This document shows positions 26,278-35,197 of a stretch of 51,344 nt of DNA, one piece after another. The notes under the pieces are model-generated. The model worked only from the letters and a program-made list of their open reading frames with translations. It was not told the origin of the DNA and did no database searches. Source of the stretch: Gammaproteobacteria bacterium (GTDB lineage Bacteria > Pseudomonadota > Gammaproteobacteria > Steroidobacterales > GCA-2729495); contig JANQPY010000034.1 in the NCBI GenBank assembly GCA_028285245.1, positions 1 through 51,344 of the forward strand. Reading direction: 5' to 3'. The translations under genes were made by a program, and so were the position numbers. Within the stretch, counting starts at the first letter, position 1; each line of letters starts with the position of its first letter.

Positions 26278-26844
26278 ATGAAACGGTTTCTGATCGCAGC
26301 ACTGCTGCTGCCGGCCCTCGCGACGCAGGCCCAGGACGATGCGCAGTCTGGTGGTCAATGGCGAATCGGCTTAGGTCCGACATTCGGCAACTACGAAACC
26401 GACGACAATCTGGTCGATGACAGCACGATTGGCTTCCAGCTAAGCGCCACTTACCTTTTCAACGACTGGTTCGGTGTTGAGGGTGCGTACCTGAACACTT
26501 CGGATTTTGAAACGACCGTACGTCCCGGCACGTTCGGGAATGTGCCGGCCGGCGGCACGGTCCAGGACTCCTTAAGCGGATTCAGTATCGGCGGTACCAT
26601 CCTGCTTCCGTTCAGCATTGAGGACATCAGTCTGTTGGTCAAAGCCGGTTTTTTTGACTTCGACCTCGACCGCGTCGTTACCGGAGCCGGGACCTCCAGC
26701 GGCGCAGCCGATGGTGGCTACGTTGGTGGCGCCGGCGTCATCGAAATTACCGAGAGCTGGGCTATCCGCGGCGACCTCGTCTATTACGATGCGGACGGCG
26801 CAGAACTCTGGAACGTGGTGCTCGGCGCGGAGTATCGATTCTAG
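26278..26844 (+). CDS. Small outer-membrane beta-barrel protein (OmpW/OmpA-barrel type)
   Basis: 188 residues from the ATG at 26278, which has GAGGAGG about 8 bases upstream; a TTG directly before it is less likely. Signal peptide KRFLIAALLLPALATQAQ is followed by alternating amphipathic strands (WRIGLGPTFGNYE, GFQLSATYLFNDWFGVEGAYL, AGFFDFDLDRVV, WAIRGDLVYYDADG). The end LGAEYRF with a terminal Phe is the hallmark recognised by the BAM complex. Length fits an eight-stranded barrel. Ligand or role unknown. It has its own promoter and a strong terminator, so it is monocistronic. Confidence 0.88.
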   Translation: MKRFLIAALLLPALATQAQDDAQSGGQWRIGLGPTFGNYETDDNLVDDSTIGFQLSATYLFNDWFGVEGAYLNTSDFETTVRPGTFGNVPAGGTVQDSLSGFSIGGTILLPFSIEDISLLVKAGFFDFDLDRVVTGAGTSSGAADGGYVGGAGVIEITESWAIRGDLVYYDADGAELWNVVLGAEYRF

Positions 26845-26870
26845 GCCGTTACAACGGCAACGAACGAACC

Positions 26871-26907
26871 AGCCGGGCGTCCCTCTGCGGGACGACCCGG
26901 CTTTTTT
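26871..26907 (+). terminator. Rho-independent terminator after the outer-membrane barrel gene
   Basis: Left arm AGCCGGGCGTCCC pairs with GGGACGACCCGGCT (one bulged base) around a 5-base loop, followed directly by a run of T (26902-26907). It lies 26 bases after the stop at 26844 and reads in the direction of that gene. Confidence 0.9.
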
Positions 26908-26941
26908 GTGACCCGGATCAGACCCAGGCTGGTGATGGCCG

Positions 26942-27940
26942 CTAAAGCTCGACTAGCGCCTTGCCAAAGTTTTCGCCTCGCATCAGCCTGCAAAACTGCT
27001 GGCCGGCTGACTCGATACCCGAAGCACAGTCTTCCAGAATCTTAATCGCCCCGCGCTCAACGAGCGGCTGAAGCTGGGCGACGAACTCCGAGCGCTGTGC
27101 CTCGAAGTCATAAACGACCAGACCCTTGAGCACGGCCCGCTTAAGGATGGGCAGGCCAATATAGAGATCCTTGCGTTGCGCAGGATCGTTGTACGAGCTC
27201 ATTAACCCACAAAGAATCACCGTGCCATAGGGCCGCAGTACGCCCAATGCATCCATGAGCATCTGCCCGCCGACATTGTCGTGATACACATCGGCCCCGT
27301 CAGGCAGGACCGCGGCGAGTGCTGAAAGAAACTCCGGCGCCTTGTAATTGACCGCCGCCTCAAAACCCAGCTCGCCGGTAAGGTAAGCACACTTCTCGTC
27401 TGATCCGGCGATACCGACAGCCCGACCTCCCATTTCACGCGCAAGCTGACCTGCGGTGGCGCCAACGGGCCCGGCCGCTGCCGATACGAGCACCGTTTGT
27501 CCGGGTTGCACCTCTGCCAGTCGTGCGACACTGGCCCACGCCGTCAGTCCCGGCATACCGAGCGCGCCAAGCCAAACGGAAGGCGGCAAGGTCGATTCAG
27601 GCAGGCACTCCACATCATCGACCGCGGCCACCGAGAACTCCTGCCAGCCGCCTGCATGGCGGACCCAGGCACCCGAGGGAATGGACGTCTGGTTGGACTC
27701 GATGACTTGCCCAACCGTCTCGCCCCCGGGCATATCGCCCTCGCCCAGCGGACCGCCTGGACCGCCGTGGCGCCCACCAATCGCCGCGCGCTGATAAGGG
27801 TCCAGCGACAGGTACCGGTGGCGGACCAGCACCTCGCCCGGTTGCGGTTGAGCGACCTCCTCAGGCTCGACGCGAAAGTCGTCGGCCACGGGAACCCCGG
27901 CGGCGAGTGGGCGGTTGAGTACGCAGCGTTTATTGATCAT
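26942..27940 (-). CDS. NADP-dependent medium-chain dehydrogenase/reductase (zinc-free enoate-reductase type)
   Basis: 332 residues from the ATG at 27940 (INKRCVLNRPLAAG); a longer start at 27961 adds seven residues. It has the MDR pattern of prostaglandin reductase/CurA-like enzymes: LSLDPYQRAAIGG, LGMPGLTAWASVARLAEVQ, cofactor motif VSAAAGPVGATAGQLAREMG, VGIAGSDEKCAYLTGELGFE and YHDNVGGQMLMDALGVLR. No structural or catalytic zinc cysteine pattern is seen. Such enzymes reduce alpha,beta-unsaturated ketones. It faces the catabolic-looking operon starting at 28128, so a role in the same pathway is possible but not shown. Confidence 0.9.
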   Translation of the reverse strand: MINKRCVLNRPLAAGVPVADDFRVEPEEVAQPQPGEVLVRHRYLSLDPYQRAAIGGRHGGPGGPLGEGDMPGGETVGQVIESNQTSIPSGAWVRHAGGWQEFSVAAVDDVECLPESTLPPSVWLGALGMPGLTAWASVARLAEVQPGQTVLVSAAAGPVGATAGQLAREMGGRAVGIAGSDEKCAYLTGELGFEAAVNYKAPEFLSALAAVLPDGADVYHDNVGGQMLMDALGVLRPYGTVILCGLMSSYNDPAQRKDLYIGLPILKRAVLKGLVVYDFEAQRSEFVAQLQPLVERGAIKILEDCASGIESAGQQFCRLMRGENFGKALVEL

Positions 27941-28127
27941 TGGGCAGTTGCGGGGGTCCACCTATCGGACGATGGCAGTCAGCCAATCGCGTTGCCGTGC
28001 CAGCTTACGGCACTTCCGCTAGAATCCTTCGGCTCGCCGGCGTTCGTCGCGGCGCCAACTCTAAGCAATATGCCCGGTTACCCTGATTGGCGCCGGCAAA
28101 GAATAACTGATCCACGGGAAACCCCAC

Positions 28128-29024
28128 ATGACCGCCAAGTTTGAAACCAATATCGATTTCTTTAATCCAGTCTGGAACCGCGACACCTGGGCGCGAATTC
28201 AGGGCGACCTGAACCCAGAGAATGAACGCATATGCTACTGCGCGGGAGAAGTTCTGGGCGTGAAGCCAGGCGAGGCTGTTAAGCCCCTGTGCGGCTTTGA
28301 AACTTTTCTGGCGACCCGGCTGGTGCCGCAGGAAGACGGCACGATTCGCCGCCTCAATAAAGAAGTCATTTACTACACGAATTTGATGAACGGCAAGATT
28401 CCGGCCCAGCCTGGCGACCGGCGAATGATCGATACGTGGACGGATCCGTGGACCGGCGAGGAAGTCAAAGTCGTGCACGTCGCCAATGATCCTTTCAACT
28501 ACACAATCAGCGAGTTTCTGATTCTCGCGCCGGAAGATTTTCCGAAAGACGGCTCCAAGCCCGAACCGCGCAAGATCCCCCTGATCTTTCCGTGGCGTCG
28601 GATCGCCGACAAGCTTGTCCTTACGACTGATATGCACCTGCACTATCCCAATGCGCTGCAGCCTGAAGAGTGGCCGCGTGAGTCCAGCGGTAAGATGGCC
28701 CAGGTGTCGGAGATGATGCGCTACTGGGTTGACGTCGCAGACGTCGAAAACCCTAACCTCACGGCGGTACCCTTTACGGGCACCTGGAATCGCGTCACGC
28801 CCTGGCTCCCGTGGATGCTCAAAGGCCAGGAAGAGGGTCACTGTGTTTACGTGGGCGTAATGACCGCTGGTAATTCCTTCGACATTGTTCCTGAGCACGT
28901 CGTGGAATTCACGAGAGAGCGCTACCCGCACATGCTGGGCGCGCCCACTGAAGACTACGGACCGAGCATCTCCAGTCTCGAGTATTACGCCCGCGAGCAG
29001 ACGCCGGCGCCGGCTGTTGGCTAG
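28128..29024 (+). CDS. DUF1838 family protein, cytoplasmic form
   Basis: 298 residues, no signal peptide. DUF1838 features include YCAGEVLGVKPGEAVKPLCG, RRLNKEVIYYTNLMNGKI, IDTWTDPWTGEEVKVVHVAN, FPWRRIADKLVLTTDMHLHY and the C-terminal VVEFTRERYPHMLGAPTEDY. It is related to the Tat-exported protein at 20820 by family, but differs at the N-terminus. First gene of a plus-strand run with flavin reductase, LLM, FAD monooxygenase, aldehyde dehydrogenase and MFS genes, which suggests an oxidative degradation or modification pathway. Biochemical role unknown. Confidence 0.87.
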   Translation: MTAKFETNIDFFNPVWNRDTWARIQGDLNPENERICYCAGEVLGVKPGEAVKPLCGFETFLATRLVPQEDGTIRRLNKEVIYYTNLMNGKIPAQPGDRRMIDTWTDPWTGEEVKVVHVANDPFNYTISEFLILAPEDFPKDGSKPEPRKIPLIFPWRRIADKLVLTTDMHLHYPNALQPEEWPRESSGKMAQVSEMMRYWVDVADVENPNLTAVPFTGTWNRVTPWLPWMLKGQEEGHCVYVGVMTAGNSFDIVPEHVVEFTRERYPHMLGAPTEDYGPSISSLEYYAREQTPAPAVG

Positions 29025-29048
29025 AACAACGGGCTAGAGACGCGGCGA

Positions 29049-29080
29049 ACGACCGGCTGGACTACCGGCCTGTCGGTCGT
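29049..29080 (+). other. Hairpin in the 130-base spacer after the DUF1838 gene
   Basis: Perfect seven-base arms ACGACCG (29049-29055) and CGGTCGT (29074-29080), with a smaller CCGG pairing inside. There is no T-run, so it is not a clear terminator. It may be an mRNA processing or stabilising element between the first and second gene of the operon. Confidence 0.4.
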
Positions 29081-29154
29081 CCGCCTGCCGAAGCGAGCGT
29101 CACTGGACATCGTTCAGTGCGACTGTTGCACGTGTCTGATACCCGGAGGCTGAG

Positions 29155-29976
29155 ATGAAAAAAGAAGCCAAGATTAAGCCGTTCTGGTACTCCGACGTCT
29201 GGCTGTTTCCAAAGCTCATCACCATCGTAACGACGCTGGATGAGCAAGGGCGTGTTAACGCCGCTCCATATTCACACATCATGCAGTACGACGTGATGGC
29301 AAAGAATGCCCGTATGATCGTGGGCTTCAGGCAGGATTCGCATTCATTCAAAAACATCAAGGCAACCGGGGAGTTCGTTGTTAACTGCCCGTCCGCCGAA
29401 CATCTCGATGAGATGATGGAGACTGCCAAGTTCTATCCCGAAGGCGTCAACGAGCTTGAGCATACGGGCCTGACAATGATTCCCTCGCTCAGGGTAAGCC
29501 CGCCCAGTATTAAGGAGTGCCCGCAGATTGCCGAGTGCTCAGTCGATGAGGTTATTCACCTGGAAAAGAGCAGCGGCATCATTATCGGCAAGATTGAAGC
29601 ACTGGTATTCGATGAGGAACTAATCGATCTGCCCCGAGAAGAGCGCATCCGCCGCATGAACCTGCCCATTGGGTTGGGCGACGAAAGCCGCATGGACTAC
29701 TTCCACGGGGTCAACTACGACATCACCATGCATAAACTTGGCGAGCCCAAGGATGCATTTAAGGGCGGCGAGGTTCAGCTTGGCATGACCTGGGAAGCGG
29801 ATGCCTTGCAGAGTCTGATGACTATTCCGCCGGGCGTGCGCAAGATGGTGACAGATCAAACCGAGAACTTTGCCCAGGAGCAACAGCAGGACAAAGTTAC
29901 CCTGGCACTGTTTCAGCAGCTCGCCCGGGAAGCCGGCATGAGTGACGAATTCTTCGACCGGTTCCGCGCAAAGTAG
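29155..29976 (+). CDS. Flavin reductase-like, FMN-binding split-barrel protein
   Basis: 273 residues with a strong ribosome site (CGGAGG) before the ATG. The N-terminal part has the flavin-reductase-like barrel pattern: KLITIVTTLDEQGRVNAAPY (the family's substrate and flavin loop), ARMIVGFRQDSHSFKNIKAT, GEFVVNCPS and, later, SSGIIIGKIEALVFDEELI. The C-terminal third (about 200-273) is an extra helical part beyond the usual 170-200 residues. It probably binds FMN and either supplies reduced flavin to the FAD monooxygenase downstream or acts directly. It precedes the LLM gene by 27 bases. Confidence 0.82.
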   Translation: MKKEAKIKPFWYSDVWLFPKLITIVTTLDEQGRVNAAPYSHIMQYDVMAKNARMIVGFRQDSHSFKNIKATGEFVVNCPSAEHLDEMMETAKFYPEGVNELEHTGLTMIPSLRVSPPSIKECPQIAECSVDEVIHLEKSSGIIIGKIEALVFDEELIDLPREERIRRMNLPIGLGDESRMDYFHGVNYDITMHKLGEPKDAFKGGEVQLGMTWEADALQSLMTIPPGVRKMVTDQTENFAQEQQQDKVTLALFQQLAREAGMSDEFFDRFRAK

Positions 29977-30003
29977 ACTGGCTAGCCCTGCCCCGCCACG
30001 GCC

Positions 30004-31026
30004 ATGCGCATCCAGCTAATCCTGGAACCTGACTCTGCTGAAGAGTTCCGCCGCCTCGGACGACTGGCCGAGGCGCTGGGCTTTGACGCAGTTTGGACGG
30101 CAAATCATCTGTCGGCGCGCGACCCCTTCTTGAGCTTCGCGCCGCTTGCCCTGGATTCCTCAAGCCTCCGCATGGGCCCAGTCGCGGTCAGTCCATTCGA
30201 GCTGCACCCGCTCAAGATGGCCAACCAACTCTTTACGCTTAACGAGTTTGCCGAAGGCAGAGCCAACATCGTGGTGGGCGGCGGCGGCGGCACGCTAATC
30301 GGCATGCACCTTAAGTCCGGCCGTTATGTGATGCACGGGCAGATGATTCCGGGCGTGCGCGAATGCGTGGAGTTTCTAAAAGCGGCTGCCGGCGGCGAAG
30401 CGCTGACCTTTTCAGGAGACGTGTTTCAGGTCAGCGGTTATCGCCCCACCTGGATTCAGCAGCCCGCGCCGCGCATTTACGTTGGCGCGACTCGCCCGCG
30501 CATGCTCAGGATGGCGGCCGCCGTGGCGGACGGCGTGATGTTTAGCGATCTGACGCTGGGGCGCCTTGATGAAACCATGCGGACACTGCACTCGGCACTC
30601 GATGAACACACCAGACGCGCTGGATTCCGTCTCAACAATCTCTATGCCTGGCACGTGAAGCCAGACCGTGCCGAGGCTCAGGCAGAGGCGCGGCGCAAGC
30701 TGTGGGTGCGGGGCATGATCGAACGCTGGTACATCGAACCCTTTCTGACCAGCGATGAGGTCGACTACGTCGAATCGCACATGGACGGCATCATCAAGGC
30801 ATATACCACGAACACCCCCGAAATCGATGATCTGCCGCCGGCACTCCTTGAGAAGCTGGTGGACGAGCTAACCTTCTGCGGCGACTTGAGCGATCTGGAT
30901 AAGCTCCAGCAACGGATGCAGGCTTTCAAAAACGGCGGCGTCACCGAGATGTCGCTGCGCCTGTACGACAACCCGGAAGACTCCATCCGCCTGATTGCCG
31001 AGACTATCGGTACCAGTGTTGCCTGA
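30004..31026 (+). CDS. LLM-class oxidoreductase, probably F420-dependent (paralogue of 16798 gene)
   Basis: 340 residues with an LLM TIM-barrel pattern: RIQLILEPDSAEEFRRLGRL, EALGFDAVWTANHLS, ANIVVGGGGGTLIGMHLKSG, LTFSGDVFQV, APRIYVGATRPRMLRMAAAVADG and the end TEMSLRLYDNPEDSIRLIAE. It resembles the protein at 16798-17844 over its whole length, so the two are duplicates of one ancestor serving different operons. Cofactor F420 is inferred from the local F420 genes; FMN use is not excluded. Confidence 0.87.
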   Translation: MRIQLILEPDSAEEFRRLGRLAEALGFDAVWTANHLSARDPFLSFAPLALDSSSLRMGPVAVSPFELHPLKMANQLFTLNEFAEGRANIVVGGGGGTLIGMHLKSGRYVMHGQMIPGVRECVEFLKAAAGGEALTFSGDVFQVSGYRPTWIQQPAPRIYVGATRPRMLRMAAAVADGVMFSDLTLGRLDETMRTLHSALDEHTRRAGFRLNNLYAWHVKPDRAEAQAEARRKLWVRGMIERWYIEPFLTSDEVDYVESHMDGIIKAYTTNTPEIDDLPPALLEKLVDELTFCGDLSDLDKLQQRMQAFKNGGVTEMSLRLYDNPEDSIRLIAETIGTSVA

Positions 31027-32236
31027 GACCCGCTCACGCACCGGGGCCGATAAGCCGATTTGCGTAGTCGGGGCGGGTCCCGTCGGGCTGGTCACTGCCC
31101 TTCGTTTGGCCCAGTCAAACATGCAGGTGGTGGTCGTTGAGCGTCAGACTCAGTTCGGCGGCGAACTGAAAGCCTCGACCTTCCATCCACCCACTCTGGA
31201 CATGCTCGATGAGCTCAACCTGTCCGACGCAATGATCGCTGCGGGTTTGCAAGTTCCCCAGTGGCAGGTGCGCCTGCATGCGACACATGAAAGAGCGGTT
31301 TTCGATCTGGGCGTGCTGGCCGACGATACTCGTCATCCCTTCCGGCTGCAGTATAAGCAAAGCGCGTTCTGCGAGCTGGCAATGCAGGCGCTGCGTGGCT
31401 GTGCCGGTGTGACACTGAGATTGGGCACTGAAGTGACGGGCGTGCGCCCACTTGACGAGGGGGTGCGCCTCTCGATTCAGTCTGCCGACGGCGCCGGCAC
31501 CCTGGACGCGGCGTATGTCGCCGCCTGCGACGGAGCGAATAGCACGTTACGCCGGCTGCTGAGCCTGAGCTTCGACGGGAAGACCTACCCTGAAACGACG
31601 CTGCTGGCGACCACTGACTTTCCTTTCGAAGAACACCTGCCCGGATTGTCGTGGGTCAACTATGTGTGGAGTGACTGGGGAACGTTCTCATTATTGCGCG
31701 TCCCGGACCGCTGGCGTGTAAGCCTGTACCCGGAGGAAGGCGAAACCGCGGAACAGGCGCTGGCGCCCGAGAGCGTGCAGCGCAAGCTGAACCGCATCGT
31801 GCCTGGCCCAAAGCCGTACACCGTTTTTGAGACCCGGCCCTATCGAATCCATCAGCGAATTCTCGATAGCTATTGTCATGGCCGTGTCGTCTTTGCTGGA
31901 GACGCGGCGCACGTGAACAGCCCGAGCGGGGGGATGGGCATGAACTGCGGCATCCACGATGCATTTAGTTTGGCAGATACCCTCGCCGACATAGCTGCCG
32001 GCGCATCGCCGGACCGGCTAAACCAATACGATCGCCAGCGCCGCCCGATTGCACGCGACGATATCCTCAAGCGCGCCGACAGTAACCGGCAGAGAATGCA
32101 GACCCGGGATCCGGAATCGCGGCGAGCAGAGCTGGCGCGCCTGCAGGCCATTGCCGGCGATCCGGCAGCCGCCAGGGAGTTCCTGCTAGGCTCCTCAATG
32201 ATCGAAGGTCTGCGTAAAGCGGACAGCATTGCTTAA
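31016..32236 (+). CDS. FAD-dependent aromatic-type monooxygenase
   Basis: 406 residues from the GTG at 31016; a TTG at 31019 is possible, while an ATG at 30995 lies further inside the LLM gene. Three flavoprotein hydroxylase motifs are visible. GAGPVGLVTALRLAQ binds the ADP part of FAD and ACDGANSTLRRLL is the DG motif. GRVVFAGDAAHVNSPSGGMG is the GD motif, followed by NCGIHDAFSLADTLADI. This matches the class A group (p-hydroxybenzoate hydroxylase and 3-(3-hydroxyphenyl)propionate hydroxylase type) that takes NAD(P)H and O2. Overlap with the LLM gene implies coupling. Substrate unknown. Confidence 0.9.
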   Translation: MLPETRSRTGADKPICVVGAGPVGLVTALRLAQSNMQVVVVERQTQFGGELKASTFHPPTLDMLDELNLSDAMIAAGLQVPQWQVRLHATHERAVFDLGVLADDTRHPFRLQYKQSAFCELAMQALRGCAGVTLRLGTEVTGVRPLDEGVRLSIQSADGAGTLDAAYVAACDGANSTLRRLLSLSFDGKTYPETTLLATTDFPFEEHLPGLSWVNYVWSDWGTFSLLRVPDRWRVSLYPEEGETAEQALAPESVQRKLNRIVPGPKPYTVFETRPYRIHQRILDSYCHGRVVFAGDAAHVNSPSGGMGMNCGIHDAFSLADTLADIAAGASPDRLNQYDRQRRPIARDDILKRADSNRQRMQTRDPESRRAELARLQAIAGDPAAAREFLLGSSMIEGLRKADSIA

Positions 32237-32257
32237 TGGCGCAGGGGAGCGGTTGCC

Positions 32258-33754
32258 GTGGTGAACGTTAAGGAGCAAGTCCCAAACTCTATCGGCGCGT
32301 GGGTTGCCGGCGAATGGCAAGGCGCCAACACGGCAAGCGAGACGCTGCCCGTGATCAATCCGGCCACCGGCCAGCCGCTCACCGAATTGGTTGAGAACAG
32401 TGCCAGCGACGTCGACGCGGCGGTACAGGCCGCCAGGTCGACCTTTGAATCGGGTATATGGTCGCGTGCATCTGTAGCCGACCGCAGCACTGTGCTTCGC
32501 CGCATTGCTCAGGCTATTGGCGAACAGTCCGAAACGCTTGCGCAACTCGAAACGCTTGGCGCCGGAATTCCCATCAGTCAGTCCCGTGGCCGGCATGTGC
32601 AGCGCGCGCGCCTGAATTTTGAATTTTTTGCCGAGTACATCAGCCAGGCCGCAGGGCCGGTTTATGATCAGAACCCTGACTATCTGACCTTCGTGCGCCA
32701 CGAACCGGTGGGCGTCGCGGGTCTGATTGCTCCGTGGAATGCCCCGCTGGCGCTGGCGACGATGAAGCTGGCCGGCGCTATAGCCTTCGGCAATAGCTGC
32801 GTGCTCAAGCCCTCCGAGTTGACGCCCCTCCCCTTCGTGCCGTTGATGTCCATCCTCAAGGAGGCAGGGGTGCCGGACGGCGTCGTTAGTTTGGTTAACG
32901 GACGCGGACCGGTAACCGGCGCAGCCCTGGTTGAGCACCCACAGGTTGATGCCATCGCTTTCACCGGCGGCACGCAAACGGGCCGGCAAATTGCCGCGAC
33001 GGCGGGGCAAACGCTGAAACGCGCGGTGACGGAACTCGGCGGTAAATCCGCGAACATCGTGTGTAAGGACGCCAATCTTGAGCGCGCCCTTGATAGCGCC
33101 CTACTCGCCGGCTTTTCCAATAACGGTCAGCAGTGCCTGGCCGGCACCCGGCTATTGCTTGAGCGCTCGATCGCTGCCGAATTCACGGACCGGCTGGTTC
33201 AGCGAGTCAACTCACTCAAGATCGGCCCGCCGGAGCGAGACGATACAGAGATCGGTCCGCTCATTTCTCAGGCGCAGCTAGAACGCGTGCAGGGCTTTGC
33301 CACGCTCGCACACCAGAGCGGCCTGGACGTGCTAACCGGCGGGCAGGTTGTACCCGGCAGCCAAGGTTTTTTCTTCGCACCCACGCTGGTACGGGCGGAT
33401 AGCAACAGTCAGCCCGTCTGCCGTGAGGAAATTTTCGGGCCCTTTGTGACTATCCTGGAGTTCGATGACCTGGACGAGGCACTAAGCATCGCCAATGACA
33501 GCGAGTTTGGCCTCGTTTCCTACATCTGGACCGAGCACCTCGGCAGCGCCATGCGAGCAGCCGACGCGCTGCGCACGGGTGTCGTGTGGATTAACACGCC
33601 TCTGTACCGTGAGCTCAGGGCGCCGTTCGGCGGCTTCAAGCATTCTGGTATCGGCCGCGATGGCGGTGATTGGAGCCGGGGTCTGTTCACAGAAGCCAAA
33701 ACGGTTTCGCTCCCCCGCCGGGATTTCCCGCTGGCGCGCATGGGCGCAGGTTAG
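32258..33754 (+). CDS. NAD(P)+-dependent aldehyde dehydrogenase
   Basis: 498 residues, GTG start at 32258 (a second GTG follows directly) with AGGGGAG about 9 bases upstream. Hallmarks: VGVAGLIAPWNAPLALATMKLA, the Glu motif VTELGGKSANIV, the catalytic Cys in FSNNGQQCLAGTRLL, REEIFGPFVTILEFDDLDEA, and a C-terminal RAPFGGFKHSGIGRDGG. Full family length. In this operon it probably oxidises an aldehyde made by the upstream oxygenase steps; the specific aldehyde is not evident. Confidence 0.95.
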   Translation: MVNVKEQVPNSIGAWVAGEWQGANTASETLPVINPATGQPLTELVENSASDVDAAVQAARSTFESGIWSRASVADRSTVLRRIAQAIGEQSETLAQLETLGAGIPISQSRGRHVQRARLNFEFFAEYISQAAGPVYDQNPDYLTFVRHEPVGVAGLIAPWNAPLALATMKLAGAIAFGNSCVLKPSELTPLPFVPLMSILKEAGVPDGVVSLVNGRGPVTGAALVEHPQVDAIAFTGGTQTGRQIAATAGQTLKRAVTELGGKSANIVCKDANLERALDSALLAGFSNNGQQCLAGTRLLLERSIAAEFTDRLVQRVNSLKIGPPERDDTEIGPLISQAQLERVQGFATLAHQSGLDVLTGGQVVPGSQGFFFAPTLVRADSNSQPVCREEIFGPFVTILEFDDLDEALSIANDSEFGLVSYIWTEHLGSAMRAADALRTGVVWINTPLYRELRAPFGGFKHSGIGRDGGDWSRGLFTEAKTVSLPRRDFPLARMGAG

Positions 33755-33783
33755 TACCAGGCGAACTTCACCGAGGACATTGA

Positions 33784-34920
33784 ATGAATAACGACAGACC
33801 CACCGCGATCGCTGTTGCCGTTGGCCTGAGCTGTATCGGCGTTTTCGGTTTGATTCCGCAGCCCATCATCGTCGGCGCTCTGCAGGATGTGCTTGGCTTC
33901 AGCAGCCAGCAGGCCAGTCTGATCACCGCGGCTGAGGTCATTGGCGGGGCGCTCGCCTCGGTGTGCGCAGCATTCTGGATCCGGCGGGTGAGCTGGCGAG
34001 CGGCGGCGCTGGTCGCGATCGCTGTAGTGATTGGCGGCAACCTGCTGTCCAGCGGGTTAGCCAGCTACGAGAGTCTGCTGCTGGCGCGTTTCGTGGTTGG
34101 CTTTCTCGGCGAGGGCACAGCATTTGCCGTCGCTATTGGCATCCTCAGCAGCACCAGCGAGCCAGACCGCAACTTTGCTTACGCCATCGCTGCGCAGGTC
34201 GCGTTCGGGGTCATTGCATTCGCAGCACTTCCCTCGGCAGTCGCACAATGGGAGCTGGCGGGAATCTTCATTCCACTTGCCGTTGTTGCGGGCTTGATCG
34301 CAACAATGGCCGGCTGGATACCGACACCCGCAGCGGAAACGAGCGATGCTGCAGACAGCAAGCCTGCTGCAGTGAGCCCCTTGCCGGCGCTGGTGGCGCT
34401 ATCTGCCCTGCTAATCTGGTGTCTTGGTCTTGGCGGTATCTACGCCTTTGAGGAACGCATTGGCGTGGCGGCTGGGTTGTCTCCCGCTCAGGTGGGCACT
34501 GGTCTGGCGCTGGCCGTAGCCGTTGGCTTTCTTGGTGCCCTGAGCGCTTCGTGGGTAGCAGGCAGATTCGGCCGGCTGGCACCCGTCACACTCGCTCTCC
34601 TGGCGCAGGTCGGTGCGATCTGGATGCTGCAGGGGCAACTCAGCTGGATCGCGTTCGCGATCATTGCCAGCGTGTTTCACTTTTTCTGGAACTTCACGGG
34701 GCCCTACATGATGGGCGCGGTCGCCATGAATGATCAAAGCGGCCGGGTTGCCGTGTTGATTCCGGCTGCTCAAACAGGCGGCTTCGCAATCGGCACCGCG
34801 CTCGCAGGGAGCTTAATGACCGGCGGGAATCTTCTGCCCGCGAACTATGTCGCCATTGCAGGGTGTCTGGCGGCGCTTGCCATCTTTGTGCCGGTCGCCC
34901 GGCGCCTGGCGCGGGGCTAG
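33784..34920 (+). CDS. MFS transporter
   Basis: 378 residues, strongly hydrophobic, with 11-12 predicted membrane spans in two halves joined by a hydrophilic stretch around PAAETSDAADSKPAA (about residues 182-196). The segment ISFWIRR-like AAFWIRRVSWRAAA marks the basic loop between helices 2 and 3, and LLLARFVVGFLGEGTAF a following helix. It is the last gene of the operon, 29 bases after the aldehyde dehydrogenase. It likely imports the pathway substrate or exports a product; direction and ligand unknown. Confidence 0.88.
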   Translation: MNNDRPTAIAVAVGLSCIGVFGLIPQPIIVGALQDVLGFSSQQASLITAAEVIGGALASVCAAFWIRRVSWRAAALVAIAVVIGGNLLSSGLASYESLLLARFVVGFLGEGTAFAVAIGILSSTSEPDRNFAYAIAAQVAFGVIAFAALPSAVAQWELAGIFIPLAVVAGLIATMAGWIPTPAAETSDAADSKPAAVSPLPALVALSALLIWCLGLGGIYAFEERIGVAAGLSPAQVGTGLALAVAVGFLGALSASWVAGRFGRLAPVTLALLAQVGAIWMLQGQLSWIAFAIIASVFHFFWNFTGPYMMGAVAMNDQSGRVAVLIPAAQTGGFAIGTALAGSLMTGGNLLPANYVAIAGCLAALAIFVPVARRLARG

Positions 34921-34945
34921 ACCTCGGGATACGGGGATGAGGCGC

Positions 34946-35007
34946 AAAAAAAGCGCCGTCTCGGCGGTTCACTCCCGGTTAAGGGGATCCGGGACACCGA
35001 GCGGCGC
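34946..35007 (-). terminator. Minus-strand intrinsic-terminator-like hairpin with no obvious upstream gene
   Basis: Read on the minus strand, GCGCCGCTCGG (35007-34997) pairs with CCGAGACGGCGC (34964-34953, one bulged base), with an inner perfect pair TCCCGG/CCGGGA. Seven T follow at once (34952-34946). On the plus strand no T-run follows, so it does not serve the MFS gene. The 368-base gap 34921-35288 otherwise holds no credible gene, so this could end an unrecognised small minus-strand RNA. Confidence 0.5.
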
Positions 35008-35181
35008 AGTGGGAAGATCTGGAGGATCTAAGCACCCTTACATGCTTAAACCGTAGTGTCTCGGTGGCCCGCAAACCACACAATCCCACATATGGGTTAA
35101 ATTTTTGACATAATGCGGCAATTCTCCGGTGCTCGGTTGCGGTCATTGCTGCTTTGTCAATAAATTTCATGATGTTAAATC

Positions 35182-35197
35182 GGATTAAGTCTAATCC
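35182..35197. promoter_or_regulatory. Palindrome upstream of the LuxR-type regulator
   Basis: Perfect arms GGATTA and TAATCC separated by four bases, 92 bases before the regulator start. An AT-rich stretch and TTGACA (35105-35110) lie further upstream, but no matching -10 is evident. A possible autoregulatory operator; not proved. Confidence 0.4.

Noticed and set aside
34946..35007. Terminator for the MFS operon on the plus strand
   Set aside because: The hairpin is not followed by a T-run on the plus strand; the T-run exists only on the minus strand.
34979..35170. A 63-codon minus-strand frame between the MFS and LuxR genes
   Set aside because: No clear ribosome site, composition rich in Arg, Ser and Cys, and it ends within a hairpin; no family recognised. 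Kept only as part of the small-RNA finding.
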